Of a stretch of DNA of 64,000 nucleotides, positions 34,958-47,612 are shown piece by piece. Position numbers and translations under genes: made by a program. The notes under the pieces are model-generated. The model saw only the letters and a program-made list of their open reading frames with translations. It was not told where the DNA came from and ran no database searches. Position 1 is the first letter of the stretch; each line of letters starts with the position of its first letter. The stretch comes from Codonopsis lanceolata. Its lineage: Eukaryota > Streptophyta > Magnoliopsida > Asterales > Campanulaceae. The stretch is from positions 164,651,824 through 164,715,823 of the forward strand of contig CM028377.1 in assembly GCA_013146195.2 (NCBI GenBank). The letters run 5' to 3'.

Positions 34958-37024
34958 TGTAACACCCGGCAATTGCATATTTTATTAATTGTGCATTAGG
35001 GTGCATTAGGGTAATTAATTAAGTGCTACGTGTTATGTTTAATGTGTTTATGTGTTTTGTGTTGTGGACTTGGGTAATTGCCCTACGAGACTCCATTTGA
35101 GCTCAAGATATGTTGGGCTTGATGTGTGACGTATTTAAAGTTCATATTGGACTTTGGTTATGTTAGTTATGATTTATAACGTTGGAATAGAAAATGAAAC
35201 GTTAAAGTTAGAAAATATATTTTTTCAGCTATATTGACCTGAAATATATCGTACGTTATGTGTTTCTTTTTATATTGTTAAATTATATTTTTATTTTAAA
35301 CTTGACTAATTAATAATGATTAGTTAGTGTTTATTTGGGTCTAATTGATGATTCATTGGTTCGAGATTTTTGACTTTTGACCAAACAATAATGCTGACAT
35401 ATTAAATGACTAATTATATACATTATATTAATTCTCACGAAGTGACTATTCATTTGGTTTTCAACCGACATCACCAATTCAGCATGTCTGCTTTGCTTTC
35501 TTTTGCCTTTGTTTTGGTTTGACCACTTTGGTCGGTGGTGGACACCCCTGGTCCTTTTATTCGATATTTGAGCAGTGACTACTTTATTTTCCTTTCCTTC
35601 ACCTGCGTCCATACGCTATATCTGCGAGTTTGAGGGTTCAAGCTATTAAACTCGATTTGTTAACGAAATATAACTTGTTTTTAATTCCGACTCAGCAGGG
35701 GTGTTCTATGTGTTGAGGGTTCGAGCTATTAAACCATTATTATGCCGAGTAATACGTTAGTGAGATTGTGTTAGGATGAATACTGCAAATCGCGGTGATG
35801 CCCGAAATTTATAAATATTAAACAAATGACTCAACGGAGTCGATTTAGAGACAATAAAATATAACGAATGACGTGCTCGATTCCTACGATAATAGGGAAT
35901 ACTTTGGTTTAGTTTATTATATGTAAAATATTACATACCTTAGTATTTATGTGTAAGAAAATAAATGTTTAATTGTTTATTTACAGGCAAATAAGCATAC
36001 TTGTTATGTGTGTTGAACTCCCCTACTTTGGGACAAGACGGTTGTGTTTATTAGCAAGTAAACATCTACTTGTGCATCGCATTGAGTCCAACTGACATAT
36101 GTGGTTGTGTTGACAATGGGACGACAGTAGTCTTTATGAGAGTTAAATCTCGTGATCACTACGGGTCGTTGCATGGGTCTTTCCCTTGTTATTGGCCGTG
36201 ACAAGGATGTAGCCTTGTTAGAGCAATTCGCATGACAAACAGAAAGATATACTCTTGGGTAAAACTCGGGATAATGAGACTCCTGATTAAGTCCCAAGGT
36301 CATTGGTTCTGGATACTATTGGGTTCAGACATGGTTCAGCATGTGATTAGACATGTATCAGCGTGTGTATTACGGCAGCAACACAATTATGGTATTTGAG
36401 ATACAAGCTGAGATGGAAAGCTCGCCTCCAGTTGCATATCCTAATTATGTATTTAATTATGTTGAGTCAATGTGCATTATAATATGATCAACGTGATGTG
36501 TGCAAGTATATGTACAACTATATTTGATTTACATATGTGTTTATAACATGTGCATAACAGCATGCCATGTAGTTGCATATAGTAACTTACTGAGTTATCA
36601 CTTACCCCGTTCTCTTTATTTGTTTTTCTTAGATCCCAGCTAGGCAGGGAGTTCGAGGTGAGGCCAGCGAAACACTCGTGTACAACAGGTTGTCTTTTGT
36701 TATGCAGCTCCATAGGAGTTTGTATTTGTATAGTGTGAGGATGGGTTGTTGTTATGTAGAGTTATATAAGCTCTACTTTGGGTACTTTGACGTTACTGGT
36801 CTTGTACTGTCTTTTGATGCCGAAGTTTAACTTCGTGCATGTGTATTATATTACACTAATTAGTTGGTTGTGGTGTTTATATTAATTACAGGAGTGACTA
36901 TGTTTTATCAGGTGATTTTGTTAGCCTATTATTAGTGGGGGCTTTGCACGTGTTTTGTTGTTTTATATGTTTGTTCGACGCTCGACCCGAGGCTCGTATA
37001 GAGATTGGGGGTCGGGTTGTCGTA
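34958..37024 (+). repeat. Tekay-type chromovirus 3' LTR, about 2.07 kb
   Basis: The LTR starts tgtaacacccggc directly after the polypurine tract and ends near gggtcgggttgtcgta, forms common in Tekay/Del LTRs. Only one LTR and the last bases of pol are present, so this is not a clean solo LTR. It contains no gene. The stretch 35.0-36.9 kb shows only short chance frames. Confidence 0.7.
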
Positions 37025-37905
37025 ATTTTCCACCAATGCCCATCCCAAATGAAAATTGGATACAAATAACAGGAAATATAGACTTTTGTGGGAACATAGA
37101 CAGCTGCAGTTCGATGATCGGACAACATGTGCAGAAGACAATATCAACTCCTTGAATGATGACCAACGACACTATTATGAATCTATAATCTCATCAGTAC
37201 TTGCAAATCAGGGGAAAACCTTCTTCTTGAATGGTGGTGTTGGAACGGGTAAAACATTTTTATGCAACACCATTGCATGAAAGTGTTGAACCCTTGGTCA
37301 TATCGTTATTTGTGTTGCATCATCTAGAATTGCATCGTTGTTGTTAGTAGAGGGTAGAATTACGCATCCTACGTTTTGTATCCCATTAAATGTGTTGGAG
37401 GACACCGTATGTTCCTTCACTAAGAGTTGATCGCAGCCTTCAAGTTGTTCGTGACAACAATGATCTTTTCGGTTGAATTACCATAGTACTTGGTGGAGAT
37501 TTTCGCCAAACTTAACATGTTCGAAAGGATATCGTGAGCAAATTGTGGGATCAACTCTTCAAAAATCATCGTTTTGGAATAAGATACATATCTTGACTCT
37601 ATCGGAAAACACGCGATTAATTCGAAATGAGTCTGCAAATGTTGAATTCGCTACATATTTGAATGAGGTAATATCAATCTTACACATCTAGTGTTAAATG
37701 ATGTTAAACTATCATTAATAAACATTGTATAATTGACATTTATTTAATTTCAATCACTAGGTGGGATCCAATAAAAATGAACTCATCGATTTACCTTCAT
37801 CAATTCGGAAGTGTAAAGACCTACTTGAACTAATAAGAGAAGTGTATCCACATCTACATATGGCGGGGACTTCTACATCAAAATTTTTAACTGATCGTTG
37901 TTGAT
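37025..37905 (+). pseudogene. Helitron A Pif1-type helicase remnant
   Basis: The helicase unwinds DNA during rolling-circle transposition. The sequence resumes with FPPMPIPNENW, a linker found before the helicase, then LNDDQRHYYESI and the Walker A motif GGVGTGKTF (37231-37257). Further blocks in shifting frames read SRIASLLLVEGR, VLGGDFRQ (Walker-B-side motif III region), LTLSENTRLI and SIRKCKDLLELIREVYPHL. A small intron-like gap lies near 37680-37760. Several stops and frameshifts make it non-functional, and the C-terminal third is absent. Confidence 0.85.
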
Positions 37906-37979
37906 TCCTAATTCTAGATTTGGTTGAGTCATCCTCTGATTCTAGTGTACAGTGGCTAAAAGGTCTGCGTACCGATTAG

Positions 37980-39083
37980 TGTGGCAACTGTCTTAGAATC
38001 AATTTGTTTATAACTGTTTATGTGTTAGTCTAGGCGCGGTTTTGCAAAGCTTCTACAGCAGCATTGAAGGACCAGCAGACTTTGAAGTCTGCTCAAAGAC
38101 CGGAAAATCAAATTTGGCCAAATCACAAAATATGACACGTGTGCACCTATTTAGATATTTTTCGAAAATATCTAGTCATTATGTCTTCATCGGATTTCAT
38201 TTTCAAGAAGTCAACTCTTCATGATGACAACGTCGCCTCTGCCTCTCGAAGGCGAAGAAATTACCCGTTTTGGCTAAGAAGACTTTCCAAGCTGCGAGCT
38301 CGCAATCGAAACTTTACTCAAATTGGGAATGTCCTCTGCACACCGCATCTCGATGACTGTGGTACATCTTCCAAAGCGCCGAATTGCATTCAATGCAAAA
38401 GAACGTTGGACACAGCTCACTGCCTCGCCCAACGGTCCAAAGATCTCTTCCTAGTATTTATTCAAGTCTTGAAGATCAAGAACAACTCTTGCGCATTAAA
38501 CTCTCAAGCTTCATCTTCAACATTCAAGCATTCAAGAGATCAAAGGACAAGGACTAACACTTCACCAAACTCTCTAAGCCGCTAGATCTGTCATCTTAAA
38601 TTTGTTTAAGCTTCATTTAGTTTGTCTTTAAAGCTGTTCTTTAATTACGCGGAAGAGAACAATTAATCATTGATTGTCTCTCTCACCTTTATACACTTGG
38701 TTAAAAACTTATTTTGTACACGATCCATTAGAGATCTTACTCATAAAACCTAGTGGATAAACAAGTGCACTTTTAAAATCCAAAGCTAACCACTTTGGTA
38801 GTGGATGTAGTACTATTCACAGTACGAACCACTTCAAATTCTGTGTCTTTCGAACTGTTCTTATTACTCTTATTAGCTGCTTGTGCTTAATTGTTCCAGA
38901 TTCTGCACTACCTAAACAACACTCTTGATTGTTCAGAATCTACTTTGTTTCCGCTGCCAAAACACTTCTATTTAAACCTCTCAAGAAATCTTTAAGAAGT
39001 GTTTACGAAAAGTTTTGCTAAAAACATAACTAGGCTATTCAACCCCCCTTCTAGCCTAGATTGAGCCTATTTTGGGACCAACA
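37980..39083 (+). repeat. 5' LTR of the SIRE-like copia, about 1.1 kb
   Basis: The LTR is taken from tgtggcaactg to gggaccaaca, three bases before the primer-binding site. The end context (ttcaacccccc ttctagcc) is typical of SIRE-type LTRs. The start is less certain because there is no second LTR for comparison. Confidence 0.6.
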
Positions 39084-39085
39084 AT

Positions 39086-39097
39086 TGGTATCAGAGC
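39086..39097 (+). promoter_or_regulatory. tRNA-Met primer-binding site of the SIRE-like copia
   Basis: The exact sequence tggtatcagagc follows the LTR end after a short spacer. Confidence 0.9.
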
Positions 39098-39150
39098 TTG
39101 ATTCTCTGAAAAATCATTTTTCCAAGCTTAACCTCTTGAGAATAGATCCT

Positions 39151-40526
39151 ATGGCTCACTATATCGCTTTGCCTACTTCAAATACCGACCACGTCCCAAT
39201 ATTGGACGAAGGGCCACTTTGAAGTATGGAAAGATAAAGTTATGAGATATATGAACTCTATTGATAATCGGTTGTGGCAATGTGTTCTAACAGGTCCTTA
39301 CATTCCAATGAAACCCAACCTACTTGCCGAAGTAGCCAGTGGTCCTCCCGAGATACCTAAATTCCATGAAGCGAATGGACGGGACGAAGAAAGGAGGCTC
39401 GTTGAACTCGACAACAAGGCCATTCATATCATATCCTCGCCGACACAAGCACATATCAACAGATCATCGATGCAAAAGCGCCAAGGAAATGTGAGAAGCC
39501 TTGGTGGAATATCTTGAAGGAGATCTACCCACCAGAGACAACAGGAAGTACAACTACATTCAACAATTCGATTCATTCATAAAAGATCCTAAGGAGACTC
39601 TACGGCAAGCCTATGACAGATTTTGTGAGGTAGTAAACAGTTGCTACTCTTTAGGAAAGGAATATAGTGTTAAAGAAGTAAATATGAGATTTTTAGCTTC
39701 TTTAGGAAGTTTGTGGCATGTGAAAACCACTGCAATAAAAGAGTCCAAAGACTTGAACTCCATGCACCTCAGAAGTTTGTATGCGAGTTTAATGGTCTAT
39801 GAGCAAGAATTACTTCAAGCTCAAGAACAGGACAAACATTTTAAACTTCCTTCCTTTTCTGCTATCTCTCAGGAAATTCCTGCCCAAGAAAATAAACCAT
39901 CTACTTCTTCAAATGAGAATGAAATTCTTTCTGACGAGCAATTTCCCATGTTCGTTAAGAAGTTTCAAAAGTTCTCAAAATTTAACAAAAAGAAAGAAGC
40001 AAACCAGCAGACTTTCAGAAAGTCTGTTGAAAACTCACACAATAATGAGTTAGTTTGCTACAATTGCAGGAAACCTGGTCACTTTGCTTCTAAATGTCCT
40101 AAGCCTAAATATGAAGCCTATAAAAGGAGACCTTCTAAATCATTTTCTAAACATAGAGGTCTTCCGGTCGAGGACTTAGAAGAAAACCATGTATCCACTT
40201 GGTTTGAAACTGATTCTGACGAGGATGATAGTGATGACTCACCTGAGCAGGCACACATCTGCCTCGTTGCTCTAGAGTCACCTCCCACCTATGACTCAGA
40301 TAGTGAAGTTAAATACTCTCCTTTTCAAGCTAACATAGAACAATCTCCTGAAGAGCCTTCAAAAGAAGAAATCCTCAAGGATGCTCAAGACATGCTAGAG
40401 GAATTCAATGAATTTAGAAAGGCCTATGTTAAGTTAGCTAAAAGTCATGAAGCTGAATTTCGAGAAATCCATGCCGAAGGAGTTAAAAACTCTCCATGGA
40501 GTCCAAAGCAGAAAGTATCAAGTTAA
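39151..40526 (+). pseudogene. SIRE-like copia gag with CCHC knuckle
   Basis: The start MAHYIALPTSNTDH (39151) is soon lost by a frame change. Then VMRYMNSID and LWQCVLTGPYIP appear (39240-39300). The long frame 39501-40526 (341 residues) has the capsid part DPKETLRQAYDRFCE and MRFLASLGSLWHVKTT, then the zinc knuckle CYNCRKPGHFASKC (about 40057-40098) that binds RNA, and an acidic C-terminus. The break at about 39500 suggests a frameshift in an otherwise well-kept gag. Confidence 0.88.
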
Positions 40527-43336
40527 AAAAGAGAACAAGTTTCTCAATGAAAAGGTTGCTTGCCTTATTGATCATGCCAAAGAGTTATCTGCCGAGAAAG
40601 AAGAGTTGCAAAAACCATTAACTCATGGAATAACTCAACGGCGATCTTTGATCAAATTCTTGGAGATCGAAGCCCTCAAAGATAAATGCTGGCTAGGATT
40701 CTCTAATAACATTTACGGTGCAACCTCTCGAACAAGAAAATGAACATTTTACGGTGAATAGTAATATTCCCCTGCACAATATCGAAACCTAACAAGGGTA
40801 AAGAAGGAATTGGCTACCGCTACTCCTTATAAATACCCTAAGGTTCAAATTATCAAAAACAGTGAAGCTTTGAAAGCAAAACAATCATCCGCCGGAGATA
40901 AATACGCTAAAAGGTGCGGACTTACTGCCCTCCACCGGACTTCAACTTTTGTAAAAGCAAAGGTTCTTTGTCGCTTCGGGGCCTACGAAAAGTCCGCTCA
41001 AACCTATCGATTCATCAACAACGGACTACAGATGGTGCTTTGTTGCTACAATGTTGATACCAAGCTTAAAGGCAAAATGCATGGGGTATCAAAGTCTACT
41101 ACCAAAGCAAAACATTCTTCCGCTAAAGCAAAGGCTCAGAGGCGTATCACTCAAGAAGCCTCATACAGATGCTCCTAAGCCTGTTGTTAACAAGTCTGCT
41201 AAATCAAAAGCTGCTGTTATGAAAAATGTTCAAAAACCCTCCAACATCGAGCATGATCATGTAGACTGTAATTTCCATCCTTGTACATTTTGCAAGTGTT
41301 TTGGCCACTTGGTCCATGAATGTCCGCTAAAATCCATCATGAAGCTTCTTTGATCCCCTATTCAAAAATCGAGGCAAGTATGGGTTCCAAAAATACGCTA
41401 ACCATTTGGACCCATAAGAAAAATAAAAAGGGGACCATGATTTTCTTACCCTTACATCTCGTATGCTTCATGGCTAGCTCAAATTCGGAGAAGAAAGATG
41501 TATGGTATCTAGACAACGGCTGCTCAAGACACATGACCGAGAATCCCGCCTTTCTCTAACGCTTCGCTTTACAGAGCGGAAGGCCCTCAGGTCATCTTCG
41601 GAGACAATGCTAAAGGAAGAACAATTGGCTATGGATCCATCATTCGAGGAAATCTCTCCATTGGAAAAGTTTCTAGTAGAAGGCTTGAAACATAATTTCC
41701 GAGTATTTCTCAATTGCGTGACAAAGGGCTTATATGTCAATTCTCCTCAAGCAGATGTGATATCAAGGATCCGTCTCTTGCTCAACCTTGGTTCTTGGAC
41801 ATAGACAAGGGAATGTCTATGTGATAGATTTGAATGCTTACGGTAAAATTTTGCTAATCTATGTCTTGTGGCAAACTGCTCAAGACAAAAGGGCGTGGCA
41901 TAAAAGACTCGTCATTTGAACTTCAAGTATCGGCCAAGCTATCCAAAGAAGTCTAGTTAAAGGATTACCAAAGGTCTCTGGCGATCATGATCGTGCGTCT
42001 GGCGTGTCAAGCTGGGAAAGCTCTCAAAAACATCATTCAAAAGCAAGCCCGGGACTCTCAAGCGAGACCTCTTCAACTACTTCACATGGATCTCTTCGGA
42101 CGGTCACTACCATTAGCTATGGTGGTCACGAGATACACAGTTGTAGTGGATGATTATACAAGATACACTTGGGCCGAGATGATGTCTTCTAAAGACCACA
42201 CTTATGATCTTCTTACGACTTTATTCGAGGAAAGGCGCAAGCACGCTTCGATGAAATCGGTGGCGTTCGATCGGACAATGATGCTTGAGTTCACCAATAA
42301 TGGAATAGCAAAGTCTTGTGATGACACGGCATTGGTCACAATTTCTCTGCGAGTAAGGACACCACGCAGCTGTATGGTGTCGCAGTAGGAAAAACGTAAC
42401 ACTTATCGAAGTCGCTAAAACTATGCTTGTCAAGCAAAGTTGCCCAAACACTTCCGGGCGTAAGCCGCCACCACCGCTTCACTGTAATGCATCATTGATC
42501 AACAAATTTCACAGAAACACCCTATGAACTTGAGAGGTAAACCCCAAACATTGATTTTTAAAATCTTCGGTTGCAAATGTTTCGTAGAGTCTACAATGGC
42601 AATGACCAGAGGCAAATTTGATCATAAAGCCGATGAAGGTGTATTTTGGGTTATGCTTTATACTCCAAAGCTACTGTGGTTTTCAACAAAAGATCATTAA
42701 AAATAGTTGAATCTGCTCATGTCTCATTTGATGAATTTGATTTATTAGAGCCACACGTGGCTCCAAATGTCGCCGATGATTTTATTAATGTTGAGATGTA
42801 CCTCCCAACCATCAACCTCTCATATACCTAATCCCTCACCAAAGAACTCAATCAAATATCTCTCGACCATCATTTATCAAATGGGTCACTCGAAGACTTC
42901 AACCCCGCTCAAGAAAAACTCCACCCGCAACCCTTTGTTTCGAACCCGAAAATCCTATTCCTCAACTCACCTATGAACCAAATTCCAACAGAATACTCAT
43001 CAAGACACTGATCTTCCTTCTAGCCCTCCTCCTTCAACCTTGTCATGAAGAAACAGCAAGAATCATCACATTCCTCCGTCACAAGAATAAAGCACCATCC
43101 AATCTCAAATCATGGGTGACATCATGTTGGAGCACAACTGTAAGATCCTCCAAAAAATGAATGTATGTACCTTGCCGCATCTGCTGTAATAGTGTTTTCA
43201 AAGAAGATCCAAGCTCTTTGAAGCCATGCAATCTCAAATATTTCAATTTGAACGATGCCAAGTATGGAAGCAAATCCTAAAGCCGATCATACCGCCATCA
43301 GTGTCAAAATGGGTGTTCGTAAACAAGAAGGATGAG
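40527..43336 (+). pseudogene. SIRE-like copia pol, fragmented
   Basis: Pieces in order are a coiled-coil-like gag tail (40527-40740), CTFCKCFGHLVHECP (a second finger near 41287-41331), the protease WYLDNGCSRHMTEN (41502-41543; the usual DSG is DNG), integrase pieces near 41990-42400 including LLHMDLFG and VDDYTRYTWAEMM, the IFGCKCFVESTM and AHVSFDEFD integrase tail (42570-42740), and the first residues of reverse transcriptase up to the gap. Short insertions and frame changes are everywhere. The catalytic order of copia is kept. Confidence 0.82.
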
Positions 43337-43436
43337 NNNNNNNNNNNNNNNNNNNNNNNNNNNNNNNNNNNNNNNNNNNNNNNNNNNNNNNNNNNNNNNN
43401 NNNNNNNNNNNNNNNNNNNNNNNNNNNNNNNNNNNN
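43337..43436. other. Assembly gap, 100 N
   Basis: Exactly 100 N are present, the usual placeholder for a gap of unknown size. The sequence to the left is inside a SIRE-like reverse transcriptase and the sequence to the right is inside a plant kinase gene, so the two sides are not contiguous in any known gene. Order and orientation across it are not proven. Confidence 0.98.
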
Positions 43437-44386
43437 ATGTCATCGCTGGAGGACATCAAAGATGCAACAGACAACTTTGACGAGAGAAACATACTAGGAC
43501 AAGGGGAGAGGGAAAGGTGTATCTGGCTGCAATAAACTGGAAAAAGACTGAGGTTGCTGTGAAGCATTTAAAACCAAACTCTGAGGAGTTTGAAAAGGAG
43601 ATCAAGATAGTTTCAAACATTCAACACCCAAATCTCGTTTCTCTTCTCGGTTACTGTGATGAATCTGGCCAAAAAATCCTTCTTTACGAATTCATGGAAA
43701 AGGGAAGCCTATCCTCTTATCTAAAGAAGAAAAGTACCACTTCTTTGTCATGGCAGCAACGACTCCGTATATGTCTTGATGCCGCTCGTGGGTTACAACA
43801 CCTCCATGCTGAGACGAACGAATTTCCCAAAGGGATAATTCACCGTGACGTGAAGCCTGACAATATTCTACTGGATCATAATTGGGTTGCCAAAATTTCA
43901 GACTTTGGGATGTTCAAGTTGTCCCATGTTGATCAAATGCAATCCACCATGATCACTAACCTTAAAGGCACTGGTGGGTACTATGCACCAGAATATATTA
44001 TGTACCGTAGTATAACTAGGAAAATAGACGTATATGCATTTGGGGTGGTATTGTTTCAAGTGTTATGTCTGAAAATGCCATGGGACAGGGGGGATGAGAG
44101 CTATTACTGCTCCGATGATGAAGATTTGGGGTTTTGGTCTCAGCAAAATGTTGAGTCTAGAATAAAAGAGGAAATCTGTGATGATTCTTTAAAGGCATTT
44201 ACGGCTATTGTAGGGAAAAGCTTGAAAAGGGATCCTAAAAAACGCCCTACTATGGATGAGGTGGTGTTGGATCTAGAGATTTCGCTGAATTGCCAGAAGC
44301 ATGAAGATGAAGCGAAGCAACTTCGAGCTGCAGCGAGAGAGTTCGACGAGCAATCAACTAGGGTTCGTCCCAAGTCTCCCAGGTAA
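43437..44386 (+). pseudogene. Receptor-like kinase catalytic domain, 5'-cut and frameshifted
   Basis: The sequence starts at the gap with SLEDIKDATDNFDERNILGQG, the usual entry to a plant receptor-like kinase domain. One base is missing in the glycine-rich loop: two frames meet between GQG (about 43504) and GKVYLAA. After that 289 residues are open: VAVKHLK, the HRDVKPDN loop, SDFGMFKLS, GTGGYYAPEY and the kinase subdomain XI region KRPTMDEVV. The catalytic Lys, Asp and DFG are all present. The C-terminal tail is rich in E/K and the stop is at 44384. The family (RLK/Pelle) signals from membrane receptors. I cannot see a receptor part, and the subfamily (possibly CrRLK1L-like) is a guess. The frameshift could be an assembly error beside the gap. 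Confidence 0.8.
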
Positions 44387-45272
44387 TCATACTATATATA
44401 TAAATCATACATTTAGTATACATGATCTTCTATATATTATTTTGGAACCAAATTTTGAGATCGTCTGTTCTTTCCTTTCATACGTTTTAGTGAAGCTGCT
44501 ATTTTTCATTAATTCAGTAGTAGGATACAGCAGCGCCTGCAATTGGGTGAGTTGGTTTGTAATTGTTAACGAATTAAAACCCGTTAAAACTCAAATATAA
44601 AACTGGTCGAAATGGATTGGATTAGAACGAGTTGGATTGAAACAGATAGCTCGTTAAATGAGTCACCTCGTCTAAACTAACCTTTTTTTTTTCCAAGAAA
44701 CATGAATTTATGATATAAAAAGGCCTGGGTTGAAACGGGCAACGGTCCAACCCGTTAATATTTTTGGGTTGAAATTTAAAGGATGTAATAGTAAAATAAT
44801 CGAATGGTAAAATCATAATATGAAATAATATCGTAATATTTAAATATTTTACCTACCTTTATAGTAATTGATTCAAAATTCTTGAGTTAGATTGAAATCA
44901 ATATTCGGTTTAATATGTACCATAATAATTGAATTGATATTTTAAAATAATATTTTAAACTAAATTATAATATTAATTTTTGATAATAAAGTATCCAATA
45001 TAATATAAAATGGTAGAAAATGTATTAATCATATTATTTTTATGATAATGGAATATGAAACGTGAGTGATTAGAAAATTTGATTAAATATATTAATTACG
45101 AAAAAAATAAGTACATTGTTTGTTGAGAATTAAAATGTTAAGAATATAAATAGAATAATTATGTTGTCAATTGATGTTTGATCAAAAAAAATATAAGGTA
45201 ATTAAGAAAGAAACTTGATTAGTCAACTTAAAAATGAGTAATTTTGTCCAAACATGTATTTTATTTAATATA
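44387..45272. other. AT-rich intergenic stretch after the kinase
   Basis: No gene is supported. The part 44550-44770 contains ttgg/ggttgaaa motifs like those of hAT subterminal regions, without recognisable ends. Confidence 0.5.
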
Positions 45273-45500
45273 CTCCCTCCGTCCTTAAATAATCGTAGTT
45301 ACTGCAGTTTAAGAAAAACAATTGACTTGATTATTTATATTGGTGTGTTTAAAAGCCTGTGTATGTGGTCCATAATTAAAGTAGGGTGAAAAAGTAAGGG
45401 TAAAGTGGTAAAAGTGATGTTCTAAAAGGTAAGTTTCAATGAATAATTATTTTGGAATGAACGAAAAGGAAAGGATGACAATAATTTGGGACGGAGGGAG
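45273..45500. mobile_element. Stowaway-like MITE, 228 bp
   Basis: The ends are ctccctccgtcc and the inverted ggacggaggga-like form, with TA on both sides (45271-45272 and 45501-45502). It has no coding capacity. Confidence 0.88.
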
Positions 45501-46028
45501 TAATAATTAAAGATGTAGTAGATAAGAAAAAATTATAGTGAAAATAGTCCTTCCCTTTTAATTTATGTATAATGTCTATATGCTTAGGCTGGATTTGTCG
45601 TAGAGAATTTTCCAAAAGTAGTGTTTGCAAGTGATAATTTATGGCCACCTTTTCTTGACCCTAACCATTTTTGGTGTCAGTTTAACAAGGTCAGCTTTGT
45701 TGTTATCAGTCCTTTTAAAATATCTAGTTAGGTATGTTAATTGGGTTGACTCTATTCCTGAATTTAATAGGGTTACTTTTTTCTCAATCCTTACCATTTT
45801 CGGGTTAAGGTTTAATAAGGTTGACCCTACGGTCCTCGACTCTTTTTTAACATCTCTACATTTTACAATGAACTCAATTATTGGCCCGAAGACTAGCTCA
45901 TGTTCTCCTAACAATACATCCAAATCAAACACTAAATCAAACACAATCCTATTATCGGGAAACAATTTCCATTTCCATAGACAGTTTCTTAGGGCTTTGT
46001 TTTCGTTTTCAAGAGGTCAAATGAAGTC

Positions 46029-46032
<4 letters not shown>

Positions 46033-46064
<32 letters not shown>
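46033..46064 (+). repeat. (GA)n microsatellite
   Basis: About 16 uninterrupted ga units. Confidence 0.95.
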
Positions 46065-46068
<4 letters not shown>

Positions 46069-47596
46069 TACCAGACTAGAAGGAGTGTTGTTTTTATAGT
46101 ATTTTAGATTTGCTTATAGTCATTCATGATTTAATTTAATATTTAAATGACTAAATGAACTACGTACCAGTTAGCGTAATAATTTAGTATAGAACTTAGT
46201 TTTAGAATATAATCGATTAGACTTTGTATCGCAACATCACCAGCAATCTTCTACCGTCCTTCAACATCACACTTCAAAATATCTTCACCAACCACAAACC
46301 TTATTTACCTATAAAGATCAAAGATATTTTGTACATCTGAAGACGTGGATCTAGAAATCCAGCTCAGCAATATCCATGATATAATGAATATCTGTCAAGT
46401 AATTCATAGAGATGACTTGTTATATCTCAAAAGATATTATAAGCCACATATTAGATGAGGCTATTGTATGATTAATTTTTTAAATTGGAATGCGTTGTTT
46501 TTTGATTTAAATATCTAGGTACTATTTTTTTGTTAGGCGTGGGCCAACCACGGACAGGGTCGTTAAATTAGCAACATGTCTAAAGCAGACCGTTTAGCAT
46601 GTGGGTTAACATCTCACCAAACCTTAAACCTTGTGCACAAAAATGAAGTGCTTCAGTTGGTTCCACTTTCTCTAACAAATATTTTTTGCTATTTCTTAAA
46701 AACTAAATATAATTGGATTAAATTTTGGTCCATCGATCGATGGAAAAACAATTCTACACAAGCAGTACATATGAAAAATCAAAATATTTGTTTTTGACGC
46801 ATGATTTTGATTTGTCATATGTCAATTACTCAAGACCGCTTGTGTAGAGTTATTTTTTCACCGCCGATGCGTCTCTGTATGTAGTTGCATGTATGCTTAA
46901 AGGGGGTTTAACGGTGGATTTATTGGGTATTATACGAGGATATAGCTATATAACGGAGTATTATGGGTGAATCATATATGATTTGATCATCTTTGGTAGC
47001 GGGCATGAGACCTCGGTTTTTCGGGAAAAACAACAGGCAAAGCCCCTTTTCCCTTCCAGCAGCTCCTCTCTCCCTCTCCAAATGTGTGGACACTTTTTTT
47101 TTTCTTTGATTTTTATCTTTTTTATAAGTAAAAATAAATAAAAAAAATATTTTTAAGAGGTTCATATTTTTATCTATAAATAGAGACTTGGTTTAATTCG
47201 TTTGGACATCAAATGATTTTTTTTCAAATTTTAAAGCTATTAGAGATAAAGATAGTGGGGTATGATAGGTTATTGGGGTTTGTGCCAAGCTGTTAAATGA
47301 ATTTTTTTGTTTAGGTAGCTTATGAGTATTAAATTGATTTTTATATTTATTTTTGATGAATTATGTAGTATATGAGGATCTAATTAGATCCATTGTTGTC
47401 CATGCTCTTAGAGATTATATAGATCGAATTGTGACCTATCGAATTCATTCTTGTAGCATTCTTTCAGCAGAATTTGTGCGTGTATCCCTACACGATGTCG
47501 GAGATATGGATGCCTCAATTTTATTGAAATCGAAAGCATGGGCAACCTTATCTAGAAATGGAGAAGATGAAGATGAAGATGTAAGTATGATTACAT

Positions 47597-47612
47597 ACAC
47601 ACACACACACAC
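47597..47612 (+). repeat. (CA)n microsatellite
   Basis: A short (ca)n run of about eight units. Confidence 0.8.

Larger units (their letters stand above)
30641..37905 (+). mobile_element. Helitron A, chimeric and degenerate
   Basis: The 5' end, tctatctatattataaaa, matches typical plant Helitron starts and the inverted end of Helitron B. Coding pieces in order are an N-terminal exon (32882-33042), the conserved Helitron N-region (33299-34880) and a Pif1 helicase remnant (37025-37905). The Rep domain that should lie between them is absent and is replaced by chromovirus sequence (34886-37024). A hAT element (30684-31429) sits 43 bases from the start. I cannot find a 3' end (hairpin plus CTRR), because a copia LTR starts at about 37980. 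Confidence 0.8.
37980..43336 (+). mobile_element. SIRE/Maximus-like Ty1/copia, cut by assembly gap
   Basis: The order is long 5' LTR, tRNA-Met primer site, gag with CCHC knuckle, protease, integrase and the very start of reverse transcriptase at the gap. The long LTR, large gag and the segment QFERCQVWKQILKP followed by WVFVNKKDE fit the SIRE/Maximus lineage. The rest of pol and the 3' LTR are not seen to the right of the gap. Frames are broken throughout. Confidence 0.85.

Noticed and set aside
37980..43336. Intact copia element able to move
   Set aside because: Frames are broken in gag and pol, the protease active site is altered, and the right half is missing at the gap.
45625..46107. 160-codon frame with hydrophobic start
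   Set aside because: It ends in a (GA)n microsatellite, overlaps an antisense frame of similar quality and spans an imperfect duplicated unit. No family is recognised.
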